From DASZHA01 sp035938265 (lineage in GTDB: Bacteria > Chloroflexota > Dormibacteria > DASZGP01), in assembly GCA_035938265.1 (NCBI GenBank), contig DASZHA010000107.1, positions 1 through 6,446 on the forward strand: a DNA stretch of 6,446 nucleotides. Reading direction: 5' to 3'. The notes beneath the pieces are model-generated. The model was not told where the DNA came from. It saw nothing but the letters and a program-made list of their open reading frames with translations, and did not search any database. A program made the translations under genes and the position numbers. This document shows positions 1 through 6,121 of this stretch, in pieces. Positions within the stretch are counted from its first letter, which is position 1, and every line of letters begins with the position of its first letter.

Positions 1-120
1 CGCCGGCCCGCCTCTCTTAATCACAGCGCGCGGGGCCGAATTCCTCGGCTCACGGTCACGTCCCGCGGCGCGAATCGATGCGGTCCCAGGGGTTCAGTCG
101 CAGCTCCTGATGGCCCCCGG
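1..120. other. non-coding flank downstream of the PBP gene
   Basis: No supportable gene lies here. A perfect inverted repeat, GCCGA (35-39) and TCGGC (45-49) around a 5-nt loop, sits about 70 bp beyond the stop codon of the minus-strand PBP gene. It is short and has no T-run on either strand, so it is at best a weak terminator. On the plus strand, frame 3 reaches a TAA at 18-20, so the last few codons of a convergent gene from outside the window are possible but cannot be shown. No tRNA-like T-loop or promoter was recognised. Confidence 0.4.
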
Positions 121-2721
121 TCAGCACGCCCGGTCGCCGTCGAGTTTGGAGTTACTGAGGAGCCGGACCAGCCAGACGGGGCCCCCCGAAAAGCCGACGT
201 TGTGGCAGGTGCTCTCAATTGACTTGCTGCCGCCGACCCAGTCCGGAACGCGAGGGTCGGGTATCACCCAGTCGCCCGTGATCAGGCTCCAGTGTGGCGC
301 TGACGAGTGCACCCCCGCAGTCGCGCCACCAGCCTGGAGCGAGTAGAGCGCCCCGGCTATGACCTGCCGGTTCAGGTCATGATCGATCGACCAGTTGGCC
401 CCGGCGAGCGAGTCCGTGTACGGCGCCTCGACGTTTATCCACCAGGTGGGTGCGGGCGAGTGATGCTGTTGGCTCGCGTAGGTCATCGCCTCTGAGGCCT
501 CGCTGCACCCGATCGCCCACGCCATTCGCAGCGCCGGGGCGATCGTCCCGACTCGTTGCGAGCTGGATGCGCAACCACCTGTAACCCTGGTGGCGTATTC
601 GCGACGGTAGCCCGCGATGAGATAGAGGGAGAGCGGACCGCGCTCCGAGCCCGCCGCCAGCAGTGAACCCAGGCAGGGGTTCTGCGTGAAGGGCTTCCCC
701 GCGTTGACGCCAATGATGGAGAAGCCGGGTGTTGCCTGGAGCTTCTGGCCGCACGACGCAGAAGTGACCTCGATGCCCCGGGCGTTGTGGGTGTAGGACG
801 AGGCCGCGGCCTTTACTGGGAACTGCGACACGCCGCTTGGCCCATTGATCGTTACCAAGGCGCTGGCCAGCTGCCCCCGGAGTCCCTGGGCCGCGTCGCG
901 CCCCAACCGTGCCGACGAGACGTCCATGATCCTCCGCCAAATCTCGTGCGCGCTGGGCGCCGACGGAGCGGCAAGCATGGGTGTGGCGTCGGCGTTGCCC
1001 ACCCAAGCCATCGTCACCAGGGCCGAGTCCCAGCCCAATGTGACGCTATCGGCGAGGTCGCTGCTGGTGCCGCCGATCACCGCCCGGCCTGGGGTCGCCG
1101 TCAGGGCGCCGGCGATGCTGTCGGCGACGTCGGCGCCGATCACCCTGCTGCCGCCCCCTGCGACCGGCCAGAGCTCATGCCCCGAGGCATCCCGCACAGA
1201 CTGGATGAACCGCAGGGGACGCATGACCCCGCCCCCGGCTATGGTCGCGCCCGCCTGGGCCAGCTCGATCATCGGCATGGAATAGGTCCCCAGGCTGAGA
1301 CTCTGACCGTAAGCCTGCCGCCGCCGGTCGAGGCTCGACGCTCCAAGCCGCTTGGCCATGTCGATGACGGTGCCGGCCCCAACCAGCCCCTGGACCTTCA
1401 GGGCGGGCGTCTTGAAGCCACCGGCCAGCGCCACGCGTGCGGCAACGACCCCGTGGTAGTTCGAGGCCGCGACGTCGTAGCCCGCGGTTCCGTCTGCGCC
1501 CCCGCCCTGGATGAAGCCGTACGGCGCGTCCACCAGGGGTGTTTCCAGCGTGATCCGCCCCTGTTCCAACGCCGCCGCATAGGTGAACATGGAGAAGGTG
1601 ATGGCCGGCTGGCGAGCCTGCGCCAGAATGTCCAGCTCCGAGCCGGGATGGCCCGGCCCGCTGCTGCCGACGTAGGCGCGGACCTCGCCGGTGCCGGGAT
1701 CCACGCTGATCGCCGCCCCGTCGCCCACCGCGGATGCCTGTAGCCGGTCGACCTCCTCACGGACGGCCTCGTTGGCCGCCTGCTGGAGTTGCAGGTCCAG
1801 CGTGGTGACGACGGTCAGTCCGTCCCGGGCGGGATCCCTAGTCAGAGTGGCAACCGCCGCTTCGACCCGCGCCACGAACGCCGGCGCCTGCGTTGCGAAC
1901 GCCTGCCCGGGCGGCCCGGTCGCGAATTGGAGGCCCTCGGCCTGGGCGGCTTGGCGCTCCCCGTCGGAGATGTAGCCGGCCTTGACCATCCCGGCGAGCA
2001 CCTGGCCCTGCCGCCAACGTGCCGCCTCCGGGTTGGTCAGGGGATTCAGCTCGGTGGGCGCGCTGGGCAGGCCGGCCAACATCGACGCCTGTGCCAGGTC
2101 GAGGGCGGAGGCGTCGATGCCGAAGTAGATCCGGGCCGCAGCCTGGATCCCAGTCGCGCCGCGGCCGTAGTAGACGTCGTTCAGGTATTCGCCGAGAATC
2201 TGCTCCTTGGACATGGTGTCGAGGAGGCGCTGACCGACCGAGATTTCCCGGAGCTTTCGCTCTGCGGTCTTGCTCTGGTCCAGGTAGAGGATGCGGGCGA
2301 GCTGCGCCGTGATCGTGCTGGCTCCCTGCACGGCCCTTCCGTGCCAGATGTCCTGGATACCGGCTGCGGCGACCCTGCTTGGCGCGATCACGCCCTCGTC
2401 CCAGAACTGGCGATCCTCGACTGCGACGGTTGCGTCCCTGGCCACGGTCGCGATGCGGGAGATCTGAACCGGGATCCTGCTCTCGCCCGGCGGGTGGAGA
2501 TCGGCCACCACCCCGCCGTATCGATCCAGCACCAGCGAGTCGGCTGGCAGGCTGCGGCGCGCCGGTAGCTGCTGGATGGTTGTCGCGGTGTTGTGGGCAA
2601 GGTCTATGCCCACGCCGATTGCGAGCCCCGCCCCCTCAGCCAGAAAGAGGAGAAGCACGCGCTTCCGGGTCCGGGCCGTGTGCCGCCGGCGATAGCCGCG
2701 GCGCCCGGCTGTCCTAGACAT
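121..2721 (-). CDS. class A penicillin-binding protein homologue: GT51 glycosyltransferase, degenerate transpeptidase, C-terminal GH25-like domain
   Basis: 866 aa. An Arg-rich cytoplasmic tail (1-20) precedes one membrane anchor (about 21-40); the rest should be extracytoplasmic. The GT51 domain (about 62-265), which polymerises lipid II into glycan strands, has motif 1 EDRQF (catalytic Glu102), motif 2 GASTIT-A-QL (133-141), motif 3 RKLRE (second catalytic Glu159) and ILGEYLN (175-181). The transpeptidase-like domain (about 300-600) has normal family landmarks (TTLDL 306-310, DPGTGEV 341-347, VIDMAKRLG 452-460) but lacks the active site: the SxxK site reads ITFS (374-377), SxN reads GFK (435-437) and KTG reads GTS (551-553). 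Residues about 648-866 resemble secreted GH25/DUF1906-like domains (IIGVN, NPCL, WWINVE, NRQVIAG, final Cys), with NVE where DVE is usual. All six Cys lie in this part. The ATG overlaps the upstream carboxypeptidase gene by 8 bp and has no strong Shine-Dalgarno sequence. Homology to PBPs is certain; loss of crosslinking is inferred from the missing residues. The reading frame is uninterrupted, so this is not an obvious pseudogene. Confidence 0.93.
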   Translation of the reverse strand: MSRTAGRRGYRRRHTARTRKRVLLLFLAEGAGLAIGVGIDLAHNTATTIQQLPARRSLPADSLVLDRYGGVVADLHPPGESRIPVQISRIATVARDATVAVEDRQFWDEGVIAPSRVAAAGIQDIWHGRAVQGASTITAQLARILYLDQSKTAERKLREISVGQRLLDTMSKEQILGEYLNDVYYGRGATGIQAAARIYFGIDASALDLAQASMLAGLPSAPTELNPLTNPEAARWRQGQVLAGMVKAGYISDGERQAAQAEGLQFATGPPGQAFATQAPAFVARVEAAVATLTRDPARDGLTVVTTLDLQLQQAANEAVREEVDRLQASAVGDGAAISVDPGTGEVRAYVGSSGPGHPGSELDILAQARQPAITFSMFTYAAALEQGRITLETPLVDAPYGFIQGGGADGTAGYDVAASNYHGVVAARVALAGGFKTPALKVQGLVGAGTVIDMAKRLGASSLDRRRQAYGQSLSLGTYSMPMIELAQAGATIAGGGVMRPLRFIQSVRDASGHELWPVAGGGSRVIGADVADSIAGALTATPGRAVIGGTSSDLADSVTLGWDSALVTMAWVGNADATPMLAAPSAPSAHEIWRRIMDVSSARLGRDAAQGLRGQLASALVTINGPSGVSQFPVKAAASSYTHNARGIEVTSASCGQKLQATPGFSIIGVNAGKPFTQNPCLGSLLAAGSERGPLSLYLIAGYRREYATRVTGGCASSSQRVGTIAPALRMAWAIGCSEASEAMTYASQQHHSPAPTWWINVEAPYTDSLAGANWSIDHDLNRQVIAGALYSLQAGGATAGVHSSAPHWSLITGDWVIPDPRVPDWVGGSKSIESTCHNVGFSGGPVWLVRLLSNSKLDGDRAC

Positions 2722-3982
2722 GCGCCAGCCGCCACTGCAGTGGTGGCGCTGAAATGTCGCCCCCGGCGACGATGTCCCACCAAACCACCAGGTGACCGTC
2801 GACTGAGCCTTCGAGGATGCCGACGGTGTCGCCGGCCCTGAGCAGCGGTCCTGGCCGCAGCGGTATGCCGAGCAGTGCGACCTCCGCGCCGCTCCGGAGG
2901 GTCTCGGTCCCGAGGTGCATGATTCCGAGCCTCACCGGGACCTGCGCGCCCCATGCGGATCGGGCGACGCCAGAAACCACCGGCCGAAGCGATGCCGGCG
3001 ACGCATACCGGGCAAGCGCCGCATCTGCTGCCGCCCTGGCTGCCCCGAAGGCATCGGCCGAGCCCTTCTGCCCCAGGACGGCGCCCACCACGGTGACAGG
3101 AACGCTTCCGCCGCTAGGCGTGCGACGGACAGCGAACAGCAGGCAAAATCCAGCCGCCAGGGTGTGCCCGGTCTTGATGCCAAGCCACCCGGGCTCGCTT
3201 GACAGCAGGGTGTCTGTGTTCCACAGGGGAATGCCGTCAGCCATCGTTGCGCTGGCGGTCGAGACGATTTCCGCCAGCGCGCTATTCCGGAGGGCAGCCC
3301 GGCCCAGCAGCAGCAGGTCTGAAGCCGTCGATACTGTTCGAGAACTGAGCCCGGTGGCGTCGTCGAAATGGGTGTGAATCATGCCCAACGCCTGCGCCTT
3401 CCGGTTGAGAAGTTCGACAAAGGCAGCTGGAGAGCCGGATACCCAGCGCCCCAGGCTGGACGCGATGTTGGCCGCAGAGTGGAGCATGAGGGCCAGCAGG
3501 AGGTCTCGCTGGCTCAGCTGCTTGCCCACGCTGACGGGGATCGTGGTTGCGTCGCCGGCCAGGGCCGCGAGGTAGTCATCCACGTCAGCCTGCGTGAATG
3601 TGATCAGCGGTCCATCGTCATCGCTGCCGAGCGGATGCGCCTCCAGGACTGCCAGTGCGGTCATCGTCTTGGCGATCGAACCGATCCCCCTGACCTCGTC
3701 TGGCGAGCGCTGCGCCAGCCGGCCACCAAGGTCGGCTTCCATGGCGAAGCTCCCCACCGCGGGCAGCGGTAACTGCCCGGCGTTCGATCCCAGGTCGGAC
3801 GTGGCCAGCACCGGCATCGAGCTGCCGACCTCGAGCTGGACGTCGAGCTGCGGCTGCGATCGGTCCCGCCAGATGGTGGGCAGGGTTGACGGGGTCGCCA
3901 CAGCGGCGAGGAAGACCGCTATGAGTACGGCGACCCCCGACGCCACGGACCCCTTGACCCTGCGATGTCTCGCCTGGTTCAT
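2714..3982 (-). CDS. D-alanyl-D-alanine carboxypeptidase-like serine peptidase (S11 family)
   Basis: 422 aa from the ATG at 3982. Enzymes of this family trim the terminal D-Ala from peptidoglycan stem peptides outside the membrane. A basic N-terminus (RHRRVK) and a hydrophobic stretch (about 12-30) form a signal peptide or membrane anchor. The catalytic domain has SIAK (S102-K105, nucleophile and general base) and KTG (270-272, in GIKTGHT). The expected SxN site, in MLHSAANIA, reads S169-A-A-N172, so the usual third-position Asn is Ala and Asn falls one residue later. Family-like HFDDATGLS follows. About 80 residues at the C-terminus resemble the beta-rich tail of PBP5-type enzymes. The ATG at 3982 is preferred because GGGG lies 6 nt upstream; an in-frame TTG at 3994 would add four residues but has its GAGG directly abutting it. 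It is the first gene of an operon with the PBP homologue, whose ATG overlaps this gene's TAG. Family assignment is firm; activity is likely but uncertain because of the SxN change. Confidence 0.88.
   Translation of the reverse strand: MNQARHRRVKGSVASGVAVLIAVFLAAVATPSTLPTIWRDRSQPQLDVQLEVGSSMPVLATSDLGSNAGQLPLPAVGSFAMEADLGGRLAQRSPDEVRGIGSIAKTMTALAVLEAHPLGSDDDGPLITFTQADVDDYLAALAGDATTIPVSVGKQLSQRDLLLALMLHSAANIASSLGRWVSGSPAAFVELLNRKAQALGMIHTHFDDATGLSSRTVSTASDLLLLGRAALRNSALAEIVSTASATMADGIPLWNTDTLLSSEPGWLGIKTGHTLAAGFCLLFAVRRTPSGGSVPVTVVGAVLGQKGSADAFGAARAAADAALARYASPASLRPVVSGVARSAWGAQVPVRLGIMHLGTETLRSGAEVALLGIPLRPGPLLRAGDTVGILEGSVDGHLVVWWDIVAGGDISAPPLQWRLAHV
2722..2749 (-). promoter_or_regulatory. hairpin abutting the PBP start codon, probable translational coupling element
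   Basis: The last codons of the carboxypeptidase gene contain nested inverted repeats. GCGCCA (2722-2727) pairs with TGGCGC (2744-2749). Inside these, CCACTGCAGTGG (2732-2743) is a perfect palindrome giving a CCAC/GTGG stem with a TGCA loop, leaving a 4-nt bulge (2728-2731). In the minus-strand mRNA this structure ends directly before the PBP ATG and covers the position of its ribosome binding site, where no clear Shine-Dalgarno sequence is seen. A ribosome finishing the upstream gene would open it, linking the two translation rates. The pairing is visible; the role is inferred, and the segment is also coding. Confidence 0.4.
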
Positions 3983-4117
3983 CCCCTTCCCCAACCTCGG
4001 CGACGCTGGCCGCCAGCAGTGGTTATTGCAAATGCAGGGCCCCGGAGTCTATGTACTTCGACACACTCCCGCATCGACGGAGCAATCCGGCACCGGCGCA
4101 GCGGCTACAGTTTGGCC
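3983..4117. promoter_or_regulatory. divergent intergenic promoter region
   Basis: This 135-bp region must drive the carboxypeptidase-PBP operon leftwards and the aconitase rightwards. On the minus strand the purine-rich GGGGAAGGGG directly before the ATG at 3982 is the likely ribosome binding site. A TAGACT (complement of 4046-4051) could be a -10 element (TANNNT pattern) or a weak -35 element followed 18 nt later by AATAAC; neither option is strong. TGCAAATGCA (4027-4036) is a TGCA pair with a 2-nt spacer and is the only operator-like symmetry noticed. The assignment rests mainly on gene arrangement. Confidence 0.4.
4106..4111 (+). promoter_or_regulatory. -10 element TACAGT for leaderless aconitase mRNA
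   Basis: TACAGT fits the TANNNT -10 pattern of GC-rich bacteria. Exactly six bases separate it from the GTG at 4118, so transcription would begin at or next to the first base of the start codon. No Shine-Dalgarno sequence precedes the GTG, consistent with a leaderless transcript. No convincing -35 hexamer is seen about 17 bp upstream, as is common for such promoters. Confidence 0.5.
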
Positions 4118-6100
4118 GTGGCCGAAACCCTGACCTACAAGATCCTTCGCAGCCACCTGGTGTCGGGCAGCCTGGCACCGGACGAGCAGGTCGAGTTCGG
4201 CATCGACATGGTCCTGCTCCAGGACGCCACCGGGACGATGGCATGTATGCAGTTCGAGCAGCTCGGGCTGGAGCGCATCAAGGTCCCGTTCGTCTGCCAG
4301 TTCATCGACCACAACATCCTCCAGATCGACTTCAAGAACCCTGATGACCACCGCTTCCTGCAGACGTTCTGTGCCCGCTACGGGATTCACTACTCGCGTC
4401 CCGGTAACGGCATCTCGCACTACATCATGCTGGAGCGCTTCGACCGTCCCGGCGCCACCCTGATAGGCGCCGACAGCCATACCACCACCGCGGGGGCGAT
4501 GGGCATGATCGCCATCGGTGCCGGCGGCATCGACGCCGCCGTGGTGATGGCCGGCTACCCCTTTGCCATGACGACACCCGCGGTCGTTGGGGTGGAGGTC
4601 CACGGGACGCTGCCCGAGTGGGTCCAGTCGAAGGACATCATCCTCGAGCTGCTCCGCCGCCGCGGTGTGCGCGGTGGGGTCGGCAGCATCTTCGAGTTCT
4701 ACGGCGACGGGCTGGCTGCGCTCTCCGCCACCGACCGGGCGACGATCGCCAACATGATCGCCGAGCTGGGCGCGACCGGCGCCGTATTCCCCAGCGACGA
4801 GCGCACCCGCGAGTGGCTGGCTTACCAGGGCCGCGAAGGAGACTTCGTTGAGCTGTCGGCTGATGATGGCGCCGTCTACGAAGAGACCGAGGTGATCGAC
4901 CTGGGGTCCCTGGTGCCCCTGATCGCCAAGCCCCAGAGCCCGGGCAACGTGGTGCCCGTCAGCGAGATCGAGGGGATCTCGGCCGCCCAGGTCTGCGTCG
5001 GCAGCTCGGTGAACTCGTCATATCCCGACCTGGCCATCGTGGCCGCGGTGCTGAAGGACAAGATCGTGCACCCCGACCTGGTGATGACGGTAACGCCGGG
5101 GTCGCGCCAGATCCTGGACACCATCGTCGGCAGCGGGGTATATCGCGACCTCGTCGACGCGGGGGCCCGGATGCTGGAGCCGGCCTGCGGACCGTGCGTC
5201 GGCATGGGCCAGGCGCCGCCAACCGACGCGGCCTCGATCCGGACCTTCAATCGCAATTTCCCCGGCCGCAGCGGCACCGAGGACGACCTGGTCTACCTGT
5301 GCAGCCCGGCGACGGCGGCGGCAACGGCGCTCAACGGGGTGCTGACCGACCCGCGCGGCCTGGGCCCGATGCCCAGCTTCTCGCCGCCGCCAATCACGCC
5401 CGGCGTCGACGACCGCAACATCATCTCGCCACTCCCCGAGGCCGAGGCGGCCACCGTCACCATCATCCGCGGCCCGAACATCGTGCCGCCACCGGAGCAT
5501 CGCCCGCTGCCGGACCACCTCTCCGGCCGCGTGCTGATCGTGGCGCCCAACGACGTCAGCACCGGCGAGATGGCCCCCGACGGCGCGGTGGTGATGGCGT
5601 ATCGCTCCAACGTCCCGGCCATCGCCGAGTTCACGTTCCAGCACCGGGACCCGGGCTTCGTGCGTCGGGCCAAGGAGTGGGGTGGGGGCTTCATCGTCGC
5701 TGGCGACAACTACGGCCAGGGTTCGTCGCGGGAGCACGCCGCGCTGGCCCCGCTTCAGCTCGGGGTCCGGGGCGTCTTCGCCCTCTCATTCGCTCGCATC
5801 CACCGGCGTAACCTGATCGCCCAGGGCATCCCGCCGTTTCTCTTTGCCGACCGCTCAGACTACGACGTCGCCGCCCAGGGCCAGACCTGGGCCATCGATG
5901 GTCTCCGTGGCGCCCTTGCCCACAACGACGAGACCCTGGCGGTGACGGTCCAGGAGACCGGTCGAGCGTTCGCGGTGCTGGCCGAGTTCAGCGACCATGA
6001 GCGCTCCATCCTCCTCGACGGCGGGCTGCTGCGGCACCTGCGCGAAGGGGGCAAGACGCTCACGCATCAGCACGTCGAGAGCGGCGCCGCCGAGCGCTGA
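4118..6100 (+). CDS. aconitate hydratase (aconitase), short 'Aquifex-type' subfamily
   Basis: 660 aa from the GTG at 4118. It is predicted to interconvert citrate and isocitrate via cis-aconitate in the cytoplasmic TCA cycle, using a [4Fe-4S] cluster. The N-terminal catalytic part shows FIDHN (D64-H65), GADSHTTT (D119-S120-H121) and the late FNRNFPGRSG (R379, R384). ACGPC supplies cluster cysteines C357 and C360. The C-terminal swivel domain has the active-site loop GQGSSREHAAL (S537, R538). The length of about 660 aa and the sequence around PGSRQ and NFPGRSG fit the putative Aquifex-type aconitases rather than the roughly 900-aa AcnA. The third cluster ligand, normally Cys in GSCTN, is replaced by Ser (GSSVN, S297), with a Cys at 293 nearby. 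An upstream in-frame ATG at 3965 would run into the divergent gene and encodes an unrelated Arg/Pro-rich stretch, so the GTG is preferred; homology begins at AETLTYKIL. A related hydro-lyase such as homoaconitase or isopropylmalate dehydratase is less likely because both halves are fused and no leucine or lysine genes are nearby. Confidence 0.92.
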   Translation: MAETLTYKILRSHLVSGSLAPDEQVEFGIDMVLLQDATGTMACMQFEQLGLERIKVPFVCQFIDHNILQIDFKNPDDHRFLQTFCARYGIHYSRPGNGISHYIMLERFDRPGATLIGADSHTTTAGAMGMIAIGAGGIDAAVVMAGYPFAMTTPAVVGVEVHGTLPEWVQSKDIILELLRRRGVRGGVGSIFEFYGDGLAALSATDRATIANMIAELGATGAVFPSDERTREWLAYQGREGDFVELSADDGAVYEETEVIDLGSLVPLIAKPQSPGNVVPVSEIEGISAAQVCVGSSVNSSYPDLAIVAAVLKDKIVHPDLVMTVTPGSRQILDTIVGSGVYRDLVDAGARMLEPACGPCVGMGQAPPTDAASIRTFNRNFPGRSGTEDDLVYLCSPATAAATALNGVLTDPRGLGPMPSFSPPPITPGVDDRNIISPLPEAEAATVTIIRGPNIVPPPEHRPLPDHLSGRVLIVAPNDVSTGEMAPDGAVVMAYRSNVPAIAEFTFQHRDPGFVRRAKEWGGGFIVAGDNYGQGSSREHAALAPLQLGVRGVFALSFARIHRRNLIAQGIPPFLFADRSDYDVAAQGQTWAIDGLRGALAHNDETLAVTVQETGRAFAVLAEFSDHERSILLDGGLLRHLREGGKTLTHQHVESGAAER

Positions 6101-6114
6101 CCCGTTTCGGCGGG
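6101..6114. terminator. weak stem-loop between convergent genes
   Basis: CCCG (6101-6104) and CGGG (6111-6114) form a 4-bp stem around TTTCGG, directly after the aconitase stop and before the end of the opposing hypothetical gene. There is no U-tract on either strand. Its position between convergent genes suggests a termination role, but the structure is weak and could be chance in GC-rich DNA. Confidence 0.2.
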
Positions 6115-6121
6115 CTGAGCT

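Noticed and set aside
1..20. Possible end of a plus-strand gene with TAA at 18-20
   Set aside because: Only five codons are visible; nothing supports it beyond an open frame.
21..218. 65-codon minus-strand frame across the PBP 3' end
   Set aside because: Mostly inside the PBP coding sequence in another frame, low-complexity product, no start signal.
787..1743. 318-codon open frame on the plus strand
   Set aside because: It lies wholly opposite the PBP transpeptidase-like region, its product is Arg/Gly/Pro-rich without domains, and long antisense frames are expected in GC-rich coding DNA.
1789..2568. 259-codon open frame on the plus strand
   Set aside because: It is antisense to the GT51 domain, which has clear motifs; no ribosome binding site or recognisable product.
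3983..3994. TTG start at 3994 for the carboxypeptidase
   Set aside because: The ATG at 3982 has a better-spaced purine-rich site; GAGG directly abuts the TTG. The difference is only four residues and cannot be fully excluded.
3965..4117. N-terminal extension of the aconitase to an ATG at 3965
   Set aside because: It overlaps the divergent carboxypeptidase start, encodes an Arg/Pro-rich stretch unlike any aconitase, and would consume the promoter region; the GTG at 4118 matches where homology starts.
5018..5737. 239-codon minus-strand frame opposite the aconitase
   Set aside because: Antisense shadow of a well-conserved gene, with an Arg/Ala/Gly-rich product.
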